Source of the DNA: Phycisphaeraceae bacterium | GTDB lineage: Bacteria; Planctomycetota; Phycisphaerae; Phycisphaerales; Phycisphaeraceae | Reading direction: 5' to 3' | Assembly (NCBI GenBank): GCA_020849625.1 | Contig: JADLFV010000099.1 | Span: 1 to 53,915 of the forward strand | Length of the DNA stretch: 53,915 nucleotides | Part shown: piece by piece, positions 47,613 through 53,915 of the stretch | How the letters are laid out: each line of letters begins with the position of its first letter | Numbering within the stretch: the stretch's first letter is position 1 | Program-made: the position numbers and the translations under genes | The notes under the pieces: generated by a model | What the model was told of the DNA's origin: nothing | The model's input: the letters and a program-made list of their open reading frames with translations, nothing else | Database searches by the model: none

Positions 47613-49166
47613 ATGGCAACGGAGAGTGAAGGTCGCAAGCGAGTTGTGTTGAAGGCTGCCTCGCGGTTGGCGGTGGCGCTGGTCAGCGTCGGGGCGCTGA
47701 TGCCTTGTGACCACACGGCTCAGGCGGCGCCGCTGGTGGTGTCCAACGCTGATGTTGATCTGGATCTGAGTTCCCCACCGGTTGATACCGACGGCGTGGA
47801 CGTCGGCGGCGGTGCGGACTTCGGCGGCACACTCTCAGCCATCAACGGCACCATCACGCCCAGCGCCAACTGGACCAACATCGGCGACTTCAACGTCGGC
47901 GTGCTGGACTTCATCACCCCATCAGGCCCGAGCCTGACCACCGGCTCGGTTGAGTTGACCACCGGCAGTTACCTGGTCAACGCCGGCCCGGCGGTCATCG
48001 GCCGCGGGTTCAACAAGCGGGGAACGATGAACATCAATGCCGGAGCAGTCTGGGTCAACTCCGGCCAGGTTCTCGTGGGCGCCGGCGGCGGCGGCGGCAC
48101 GCACGAACTGAACATCTACGGCTCGGTCACGTTCACGCAGAACGCATCCATCGGCGTCGGCGACGGAACCACCGCGGTCGCCAACGTGCAGGGCGTGGAT
48201 GCCATCTGGCTGGTCAACGATAACAGCCTCGGCACGCTCGACATCGGCAGCAGCGGCGGCACCGGCACGATGAACATCCTCGACGGCGGCGTGGTTTACT
48301 CCACCTGGGGTTTCGTCGGCACCGGCACAGGGTTCTTCCCCAACTCCCCCAGCGACGGGCAGGTCGTAATCACCGGTAGCGACGCCCTTAACGACGACTC
48401 ATACTGGAACGTGGACAGCTACCTGTCCGTTGGCGAGTTCGGCGGCACGGGCAGCCTCACCGTCAATGATCGTGGCCACGCCAATATCAACTCGCGCCTG
48501 TACGTCGGCATGGGCGGTGGTCAGGGCACGGTCGCGGTCAACACCGGCGGCCGGGTCCACGTCCTGAACGTGATCGAAATCTGGGATGGCAGCACCATCG
48601 ACCTCAGCGGCGGCGGACGCATGCTCGCCGGCTCCGGGTTCATCGAGTCGGCCATCTCCGACGGCGGCCTGCTGATCGGTTTTGGCGGAGCGCTGCTGGG
48701 TGATGGCACGATCAACGCGGACGTCAAGGTCGTCGGCGGCAGCATCAAGCCCGGCCACTCGCCGGGCAAACTCACCATCAACGGCGACCTGATTCTCGAT
48801 GCTGACAGCGTCCTCGACATCGAGCTCGGCGGCACCGGCGCCGGGCAGTATGACCAGATCGAGGTCCTGGGCAGCACGCTGCTGGCAGGCACGTTGAATC
48901 TCAACTTCCTCAGCGGATTCAACGTCTCCGCGGGCGACTCGTTTGCCCTCAACATCTTCCTCAACGACGCCAACCTCAATGGCGAGTTGACCTCTTTCAG
49001 CGTCGAGGGTCTTGGGCCGAATTTGGAATTGGACCTCGACCTGACCCAGATCGCCAGCGGTCAGCCCCTGGATGTGATGGTGGTCGCTGTGCCTGAACCG
49101 AGCTGCGCTGCGGCTGTGCTTCTGCTGACGATGGCGGGTGCGACCAGGCGGCCGCGGCGACGATAA
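47613..49166 (+). CDS. PEP-CTERM beta-helix/autotransporter-passenger-like secreted protein
   Basis: This 517-residue exported protein has a signal segment (ASRLAVALVSVGALMPCDHTAQA). Its body consists of repeated short Gly/Asn-rich strands (GTMNINAGAVWVNSGQVLVGAGGGGG, GTLDIGSSGGTGTMNILDGGVVY, GSLTVNDRGHANINSRLYVGMGGGQGTVAVNTGG), the pattern of autotransporter-passenger-type beta solenoids. A later block GHSPGKLTINGDLILDADSVLDIELGGTG is a widespread beta-helix end-cap. The tail VPEPSCAAAVLLLTMAGATRRPRRR is a PEP-CTERM signal rather than an autotransporter barrel. A structural or surface role is likely; no enzyme motif is seen. GGGAG stands upstream of ATG 47613. Confidence 0.82.
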   Translation: MATESEGRKRVVLKAASRLAVALVSVGALMPCDHTAQAAPLVVSNADVDLDLSSPPVDTDGVDVGGGADFGGTLSAINGTITPSANWTNIGDFNVGVLDFITPSGPSLTTGSVELTTGSYLVNAGPAVIGRGFNKRGTMNINAGAVWVNSGQVLVGAGGGGGTHELNIYGSVTFTQNASIGVGDGTTAVANVQGVDAIWLVNDNSLGTLDIGSSGGTGTMNILDGGVVYSTWGFVGTGTGFFPNSPSDGQVVITGSDALNDDSYWNVDSYLSVGEFGGTGSLTVNDRGHANINSRLYVGMGGGQGTVAVNTGGRVHVLNVIEIWDGSTIDLSGGGRMLAGSGFIESAISDGGLLIGFGGALLGDGTINADVKVVGGSIKPGHSPGKLTINGDLILDADSVLDIELGGTGAGQYDQIEVLGSTLLAGTLNLNFLSGFNVSAGDSFALNIFLNDANLNGELTSFSVEGLGPNLELDLDLTQIASGQPLDVMVVAVPEPSCAAAVLLLTMAGATRRPRRR

Positions 49167-49213
49167 ACAGGTGGCCGAGCGCTCCTCAGAATGACCACAG
49201 TCGCATCACGCGC

Positions 49214-50218
49214 TTATGGCAATGATGAGCGTAGCTGCGCGACGACCGCGCCCGGCGTATCGCTGCCGCAGACGCAAGCGCTGACCGCGATACCTTTGAC
49301 GCCCGTCAACTGTTTCACATTTCCGGGGGTGATGCCGCCGATGGCCAGCCCCGGAAGTTGGCCCCACTGTAAATATGCCGAAAGGTATTCGGGGCCGACG
49401 ATGACGTCTTTGTGTTTGGTGGTGGTGGGGAACATGGGGCCGATGCCGCAGTAGTCGGCTCCCTTCTCGAAAGCGCGTTGCGCTTCGTCCAGCCTGGACG
49501 TGCTGACGCCGATCAACAGGCGGCGGCCGACGATTTTGCGCACCTCATCCGCGGGCAGGTCGTTCTGACCCAGGTGTACGCCATCCGCTTGGGCGATCAG
49601 GGCGATGTCGGGGCGGTCGTTGACGATCACCGCCACGCCATGCGGCCGACAGATCTGCACCAGTTCGCGGACACGCTGCAACAAAGCCGCAGCTTCCATC
49701 AGCTTCTCGCGCACCTGCACGCAATCGCAGCCGGCCCCGATCGCCTGCTCCACCACGTCACGCCAGGGCAATCTACACTGCGATTCGGTCAGCAGCAGAC
49801 ACAAGCGAAACTGGCGGTGGGCGGGACTGCCCAATCGCGCGTGCAGTTGTCGTTCCAGTTCGTAAGCGCGATAGCGCAGGGATTCAATGCTCACAAGCCC
49901 CAGCGTTTTGCCGTATTCCTCGATCACCCGCAGCGCCTCACCCAGACGTTTGCCGGCCGCGATGACCACTTCGTGAATCGACCTTCGCGTGTTTTCGCTT
50001 GTCGTGCTGATGTGCGTGCCGACGTCGCCGGGCGTATCGCGGTGCAGTTCAAGTCCCGGAAGGTGTGACACAGCGGCCGCCAGATCGTGGCGAAGCTGCT
50101 TCAGGTCGCGCGTGAGGTTTTCGTCATCGAGCAGAAAGCGGGCGGCCTCCTCCATGACGCGCAGGGCTTCGCGGGCGCGGTTGGCGTTGGCGTCGAGGAT
50201 GCGAAGGGTGTTGGACAT
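49214..50218 (-). CDS. thiE: Thiamine-phosphate synthase with N-terminal accessory domain
   Basis: This 334-residue protein joins the hydroxymethylpyrimidine and thiazole phosphates to make thiamine phosphate. The C-terminal ~195 residues are ThiE: AGCDCVQVREKLMEAAALL, VAVIVNDRPDIALIAQADGVHLGQNDLPA, IGVSTSRLDEAQRAFEKGADYCGIGPMFPT and GLAIGGITPGNVKQL. The N-terminal ~130 residues (RILDANANRAREALRVMEEAARFLLDD, RVIEEYGKTLGLV) are the helical domain fused to ThiE in cyanobacteria and planctomycetes. It lies 3 bases after the lipid A-type gene and appears to be the last gene of that operon. No TPP riboswitch is visible before it. Confidence 0.92.
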   Translation of the reverse strand: MSNTLRILDANANRAREALRVMEEAARFLLDDENLTRDLKQLRHDLAAAVSHLPGLELHRDTPGDVGTHISTTSENTRRSIHEVVIAAGKRLGEALRVIEEYGKTLGLVSIESLRYRAYELERQLHARLGSPAHRQFRLCLLLTESQCRLPWRDVVEQAIGAGCDCVQVREKLMEAAALLQRVRELVQICRPHGVAVIVNDRPDIALIAQADGVHLGQNDLPADEVRKIVGRRLLIGVSTSRLDEAQRAFEKGADYCGIGPMFPTTTKHKDVIVGPEYLSAYLQWGQLPGLAIGGITPGNVKQLTGVKGIAVSACVCGSDTPGAVVAQLRSSLP

Positions 50219-50221
50219 AAA

Positions 50222-50566
50222 CTACACGATCACTTCTTTTTCCGGGTGGTTCTGATAGATCAGGGCCAGGTTGCGGATGTAGATGATCCAGCCGAAGCCC
50301 TGGCCCAGGACGCCGACGACGTCCTTGCGCCAGATGAAGTAGGCGATGAGCATGGAGGCCCCGATCAGACTCAGCCACCAGAAGGCCGGGGGCACCACGG
50401 ACCGCTTGCTTTTTTCACTGGCCAGCCATTGCACCAACATGCGGGCGGTGAACAGCATCTGTCCCAGGAAGCCCAGGCCGACCCAGGTCACACCGGCCCA
50501 GGAGGTGATGTTGAGGAAGGCGAAGATGGTGGAGCGGTCGGCATCGGCGGCGAGCATGAGAATCAC
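50222..50566 (-). CDS. Lipid A biosynthesis N-terminal (LAB_N) domain membrane protein
   Basis: This 114-residue protein has three membrane helices and matches the LAB_N domain: ITSWAGVTWVGLGFLGQMLFTARMLVQWLASEKSKRSVVPPAFWWLSLIGASMLIAYFIWRKD, then GQGFGWIIYIRNLALIYQN. In several bacteria such small proteins stand beside a GT2 and a GT39/83 transferase and take part in making or flipping the polyprenyl-linked sugar added to lipid A. The ATG overlaps the stop of the GT2 gene by four bases. The role here follows from that context. Confidence 0.85.
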   Translation of the reverse strand: MILMLAADADRSTIFAFLNITSWAGVTWVGLGFLGQMLFTARMLVQWLASEKSKRSVVPPAFWWLSLIGASMLIAYFIWRKDVVGVLGQGFGWIIYIRNLALIYQNHPEKEVIV

Positions 50567-51312
50567 AGGGAGTTCTCCAGGTTTCGAGCCGCGGGATCAC
50601 GGTAGCGGCGGGTCATCCATCGTACCGCCAGGCAGTCGATCAGGCCGCGCGGTCCGCGACTGAGGATGCCCAGGCCGTACTTGGTGGCACCGGCCGTGCG
50701 CGGTCGATGATTGACGGGCATCTCGCGCACGCGGGCGCCGAGCATGCGGCAATAGGCCGGCACGAATCGGTGCATGCCCATGAATTGCAGCGGCAACTGC
50801 ACGGCAAACTGGCGACGCATCACGCGAGCCGAGCAGCCGGTGTCGCGGATCGGATCGTTGACCAGCCAGCGCCGGAACAACCGCCCCACCACGCTGCTGA
50901 CGCGCCGGACCAGGTGATCGCGGCGGTTGCGCGAGCGATCACCCTGCACCACGTCGGCCTCATTGCGGCGAATCAGCAGTAGCATCTCGTACAGGTCGGC
51001 CGGGTCGTTCTGAAGATCGGCGTCGAGCGTGGCGACGCAGGCGCCGTGGGCAGTCTGGATGCCGGCATACATGGCGGCCGACTGCCCGCGCGGCTGGTCG
51101 CGGCCGATGACGATCAGCCACGGGTGCATCCGGCGCATCGCCAGCAGCCGGGCGCGGGTCTGATCGTTCGAGCCGTCATCGACCACGATCAGTTCCAGTT
51201 CAACGCCGCGCTGGCGCAGGGCTTTGTCGATCTGCTCGACGAGCGGGCCGACGTTGTCCTGTTCGTTGAGCGCGGGCACGACGACGGAAAGTTCAGGGCT
51301 GGGATCGGTCAA
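50563..51312 (-). CDS. GT2-family polyprenyl-phosphate glycosyltransferase (ArnC/DPM1-like)
   Basis: This 249-residue GT-A transferase moves a sugar from a nucleotide to a polyprenyl phosphate. Blocks are LSVVVPALNEQDNVGPLVEQI, ELIVVDDGSNDQTRARL, the metal-binding VATLDADLQNDPADL, and RDTGCSARVMRRQFA followed by MGMHRFVPAYCRMLGARVREMPVNHRPRTAGATKYG. It lacks the C-terminal membrane helices of ArnC/GtrB, but the adjacent LAB_N protein could supply the membrane part. Gaps of 3 bases to the upstream GT39-like gene and a 4-base overlap downstream place it firmly in one operon. Confidence 0.88.
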   Translation of the reverse strand: MTDPSPELSVVVPALNEQDNVGPLVEQIDKALRQRGVELELIVVDDGSNDQTRARLLAMRRMHPWLIVIGRDQPRGQSAAMYAGIQTAHGACVATLDADLQNDPADLYEMLLLIRRNEADVVQGDRSRNRRDHLVRRVSSVVGRLFRRWLVNDPIRDTGCSARVMRRQFAVQLPLQFMGMHRFVPAYCRMLGARVREMPVNHRPRTAGATKYGLGILSRGPRGLIDCLAVRWMTRRYRDPAARNLENSL

Positions 51313-51315
51313 GGT

Positions 51316-53073
51316 TCAAGGTTCCTGTTTGCGTGGCAGTGCCGGCCGATGCCACAGGGCCAGTTCATCCTGGGTGAAGTTGGCAGCCAGCCGCCAGGGT
51401 GCGTTGGGTTCATAAGGTCGCGGCGCCAGCAGAAAGTAAGCATGGCGATCTTCGATCAGGTCGTCCAGTTGGGCGCTGGTGACCGGCGCGAAGACGCGAT
51501 CACTGTAGAACATCAGCACCGAACCGGGCGGTCGCAGACTGGTCAGGTAAAGGATCGGCTGATCGCCGGCCAGGGCGTTGAGGCGCAGGGCGGCTGCCCG
51601 CTCGTGGCTATGCACCAGGGGCCCGCGGGCCAGGGGCAGGCTCAACAGCGTCACCATCGTCGCCATCCACAGTGACCAGCAGATCACCGCCCGGGCCGGA
51701 TAATGTCGAAGCACCGGGCCCAGACTGATCACCGCCATCCCCAGCAGCACCACCGCCATGCCCGCCCAGTAAAACCAGGGCATTTCCGCAAAATCGTCCG
51801 TGGGCGCCAGGCTCAGTTTGACGCCGCCGACCTGCAGCAGGCCCACCGTCGGCAGCGCCAGCGAGACGGCGAGCATCAGGCTCCATTGCGGCCAGCGCAG
51901 CCAGCGCCAGAAACGGGCGTGACGGCCGGCCGCGGACAGGTCCGTGCCGTGACGAAACAGTTGCCCGATCAGCACCGCCGCCGCCGCGACGGCCAGCAGC
52001 ACGCTGCGTAATGTGCTGGACCCCGGCGCTGCTGCCAGCAGGATGGCCGTGGTGACAAACCACGTCCACCCGATGAACATGCGGTTGCGCGATCCTTCGC
52101 TGGAAGTCGAGAACGGTTGAAGCAATGCCGCCAGCAGCCACAAGGACCATGGCAAGGCGCCCAGCAGCATCCAACCCAGTCTCTGCGCCGCCACCGCCAG
52201 CAGGTCGGCCGCCTCCTGCTGCGGATCGGGCAACATGCTCATCATCCACGAGCGCCAGGCGTCCGGCGTGCGCAGGTGGGCGTAGCCGGCCCAGGGCGTG
52301 ACGATCAACGCGGTGATCAGCAGAGCTGCGATCAGACCCTGAATGTGCCCGACACGGTGCGGCGCCAGCAGCAGCATGATGAGCACGGGAATAACCACGG
52401 TGGGTAGCGCGGTGGGTCCAGCCGTCAGCGTGGCCGCACCCAGTGCCAGGCCGCAGATTCCCCAACCGATCGCCTGCCGCGCCAATCCAGCCACCGGGCG
52501 CAGCGGGCGTGTGGCCCACAAGGCAGCGGCGATCGAGAGCATGGACAGGCCCATCTGCACGGCATCGGTGGTCGCCAGTCGTCCGTAATACATCAGCAAC
52601 GGCGAACCGAGCATGACCAGGGCGGTCATGGAAGCGGTGGTCACGCCGCCGATGGACATGCCCGCCCAGAACCCCGCCGACACCGCCAGCAGCATGAACG
52701 CCACCGACACCAATCGCCCGCGGAAGATCGCCTGCTGCGGCGTGATCTGCTCGTGCAGGCCGTAGAAGGCTGCCATGTGCAGCCAGGTGCACCCTGGCGC
52801 TTCGCTCAGTTGCGGCCGGCCGTCACGGTAAGGCGTCAATCGGTCGTAGGACCAGGGCTGACCCTCGAACTGATGCTGCCGCCGCCAGGTCTGCACGGCC
52901 GTGGTCAAGGCGTTAGCTTCGCGCGGTGCGGTGACCTGCGGGCGACCGATTTCAACCAGCAACTGTACGGCCGCCAGCAACAGGCAACCACCCAGGATCA
53001 GCCAGACCACCAGCCGTTCCCGCTTGCGCGGCGGCGTGAGACTCGTGGCTGTTCGTGGTGCGGATGCAGACAT
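51316..53073 (-). CDS. ArnT/PMT-like membrane glycosyltransferase (GT39/GT83)
   Basis: This 585-residue protein has about a dozen membrane helices. The first periplasmic loop contains TAPREANALTTAVQTWRR, similar to the charged catalytic loop of dolichyl-phosphate-mannose protein mannosyltransferases and ArnT. Later come FRGRLVSVAFMLLAVSAGFW, MYYGRLATTDAVQMGLSMLSIAAALW (with TTDAVQ, a family hallmark), and a C-terminal periplasmic domain (YLTSLRPPGSVLMFYSDRVFAPV). It is the first gene of the operon and should use the polyprenyl-linked sugar made by the GT2 to modify lipid A or a surface protein. The target is not evident. Confidence 0.82.
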   Translation of the reverse strand: MSASAPRTATSLTPPRKRERLVVWLILGGCLLLAAVQLLVEIGRPQVTAPREANALTTAVQTWRRQHQFEGQPWSYDRLTPYRDGRPQLSEAPGCTWLHMAAFYGLHEQITPQQAIFRGRLVSVAFMLLAVSAGFWAGMSIGGVTTASMTALVMLGSPLLMYYGRLATTDAVQMGLSMLSIAAALWATRPLRPVAGLARQAIGWGICGLALGAATLTAGPTALPTVVIPVLIMLLLAPHRVGHIQGLIAALLITALIVTPWAGYAHLRTPDAWRSWMMSMLPDPQQEAADLLAVAAQRLGWMLLGALPWSLWLLAALLQPFSTSSEGSRNRMFIGWTWFVTTAILLAAAPGSSTLRSVLLAVAAAAVLIGQLFRHGTDLSAAGRHARFWRWLRWPQWSLMLAVSLALPTVGLLQVGGVKLSLAPTDDFAEMPWFYWAGMAVVLLGMAVISLGPVLRHYPARAVICWSLWMATMVTLLSLPLARGPLVHSHERAAALRLNALAGDQPILYLTSLRPPGSVLMFYSDRVFAPVTSAQLDDLIEDRHAYFLLAPRPYEPNAPWRLAANFTQDELALWHRPALPRKQEP

Positions 53074-53201
53074 GGCAGCATCTTAACCACGAACCGCGAC
53101 CTTCCATCGCCCTGACAGGGACGGGATATTGAGCCGTCATCCGTTGTCGCTTTTTGTTAGGGCATGATTCAGACAGGCCGATCGGTGCGGTGATCGGGCG
53201 A

Positions 53202-53207
53202 TATAAT
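53202..53207 (+). promoter_or_regulatory. -10 box (TATAAT) immediately before the DUF433 gene
   Basis: A perfect TATAAT ends 7 bases before the ATG at 53215, which would put the transcript start at or next to the start codon and give a leaderless messenger. No strong -35 hexamer is visible. Confidence 0.45.
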
Positions 53208-53214
53208 TGTAACG

Positions 53215-53445
53215 ATGAGCGGTGAGTTGCTATCGCGCATTACCATTGAAGCCGGCAAGTGCGGTGGCAAGTCGTGCATTCGCGGCAAGCGCATGCGGGT
53301 AAGCGATGTTCTGGAATTGCTGGGTGCCGGCGCCACGTTCGAGGAAATCCTGAGTGATTATTCATTTCTGGAGCGTGAGGACATTCTGGCCGCCATCACC
53401 TATGCGGCGCAACAGACGGACCACGTCGTACTCAAGAGCGTATGA
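53215..53445 (+). CDS. DUF433-family antitoxin (VapB-like)
   Basis: This 76-residue protein is a complete DUF433 domain: LLSRITIEAGKCGGKSCIRGKRMRVSDVLELLGAGATFEEILSDYSFLEREDILAAITYAAQQ. This winged-helix-like fold binds operator DNA and neutralises a partner DUF5615 (Mut7-C/PIN-like) ribonuclease. The stop overlaps the partner's start (ATGA, 53442-53445), the normal toxin-antitoxin coupling. The partner is broken, so this is an orphan antitoxin. It resembles the damaged DUF433 copy at 41610, but the sequences are not close, so they are separate systems. Confidence 0.85.
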   Translation: MSGELLSRITIEAGKCGGKSCIRGKRMRVSDVLELLGAGATFEEILSDYSFLEREDILAAITYAAQQTDHVVLKSV

Positions 53446-53773
53446 AGCTGGTGATCGCAATCAGCTTCCGCAACAACTGGCCGTGTTCCTTCGCTGGCGC
53501 GGGCATGGTTGCTCGCACGTCATGGATTGAGGTTTGGACGAGGCCGGAGACTTGGAAGTGTGGACACGCTGTCTTGAGGTGGAGGCGACGCTGGTCAGCA
53601 AGGATGAAGACTTCGTGTTCCTGGCGAATCGTCCCGGCGACACGGGCCGGCTTATTTGGGTCAGGCTGGGCAATTGCCGCAACGCGGCGCTGATCGAGGC
53701 GTTCGACCGAATGCTCGACGAGATGCTCAAAGCGCTGTCAGGCGATCAACGGATCGTTGAAATTCGGGGCTGA
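53442..53773 (+). pseudogene. DUF5615 (Mut7-C/PIN-like) toxin gene with frameshift and in-frame TGA
   Basis: Translation starts MKLVI at ATG 53442, then loses frame where the family has the first catalytic Asp (MKLVIDAxLP). In the next frame the protein continues NQLPQQLAVFLRWRGHGCSHVMD, hits a TGA, and resumes in the same frame GLDEAGDLEVWTRCLEVEATLVSKDEDFVFLANRPGD to the stop at 53773. SKDEDF carries the second acidic pair of the active site. About 110 codons in total, normal for the family. The loss of the first Asp region plus a nonsense codon means no active toxin can be made. The 53534 TTG frame is only a fragment of it. Confidence 0.85.
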
Positions 53774-53801
53774 TGCGGCCAGCCCCGTCATTAGAGCATT
53801 C

Positions 53802-53915
53802 CTATTCCAAGTGTAGCGTGTAGCCGCAGTGGGTGAAGCAGTGCTGGGCGTCGGCGGCGGTGACTTGGTCCAGCACCGATTGCATGGTGCTCCACAAAGC
53901 GTCGCGGGTGCGGCA
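53802..53915 (-). CDS. IS630-family transposase, C-terminal end
   Basis: The last 38 residues of a protein that extends beyond the right edge read CRTRDALWSTMQSVLDQVTAADAQHCFTHCGYTLHLE. The spacing and the end DAQxxFxHCGY match the conserved C-terminus of IS630-family DDE transposases. The stop is TAG at 53802-53804. Completeness cannot be judged. It supports the view that this flank is a site of mobile-element activity, next to the broken toxin gene. Confidence 0.72.
   Translation of the reverse strand, partial: CRTRDALWSTMQSVLDQVTAADAQHCFTHCGYTLHLE

Noticed and set aside
49214..50300. TPP riboswitch for thiE
   Set aside because: thiE follows the LAB_N gene by 3 bases with no leader, and no thi-box pattern was seen nearby.

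Overview
The window is a GC-rich chromosomal segment that looks like Planctomycetota, most likely a Phycisphaerae-type bacterium. This assignment is inferred from gene content and sequence style. The signs are several PEP-CTERM secreted proteins (PEP, hydrophobic stretch, Arg-rich tail), dockerin-like GDxNxDGxVNxxDLQ repeats, a fused SecD-SecF, a TIGR03790-like protein, few canonical Shine-Dalgarno sites, and starts lying just downstream of a -10 box.

Layout. Bases 1-1700 hold the tail of an enolase-superfamily gene and a decayed IS66 element. Bases 1763-3980 carry a methanethiol methyltransferase (mddA-like) and a secreted BNR/sialidase-like protein. Bases 4252-10174 form a translationally coupled RND efflux operon (adaptor, pump, TolC-type lipoprotein). 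Next come a secreted beta-helix protein with dockerin-like repeats, an OPA-family sugar-phosphate transporter, a broken PEP-CTERM gene, and a single-chain indolepyruvate oxidoreductase (14779-18573). A PEP-CTERM GDSL hydrolase (18925-20073) meets a Gfo/Idh/MocA oxidoreductase. Bases 21435-28406 are an envelope-motor operon: a TonB-like transmembrane anchor fused to a vWA domain, a TPR protein, ExbB, two ExbD and a large TPR protein. An aldo/keto reductase follows. Three PEP-CTERM genes (29922-33123) lead to a glycosyltransferase, Nudix and rhomboid run, then tgt-yajC-secDF, which joins queuosine tRNA modification to protein export. Then come a DUF433 relic, an SRPBCC protein, rsmJ with an RNase Z-like hydrolase, a FixJ-type regulator, proS, and a beta-rich PEP-CTERM protein. 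A lipid A-type glycosylation operon ending in thiE follows (53073 to 49214, minus strand). The right edge has a DUF433 antitoxin with a wrecked DUF5615 toxin and the end of an IS630 transposase.

The most unusual feature is a set of at least nine dispersed inverted repeats of about 70-140 bp. Each is built from short directly repeated words (mostly 7-8 nt) and differs in word between loci. The two arms of each element nevertheless match one another. Most sit between genes, one touches a stop codon, and two (in tgt and rsmJ) are carried in frame inside conserved housekeeping proteins. Other notable points are a sharply AT-rich patch inside proS that coincides with its editing domain, and an over-represented word CCCCCGGAA.
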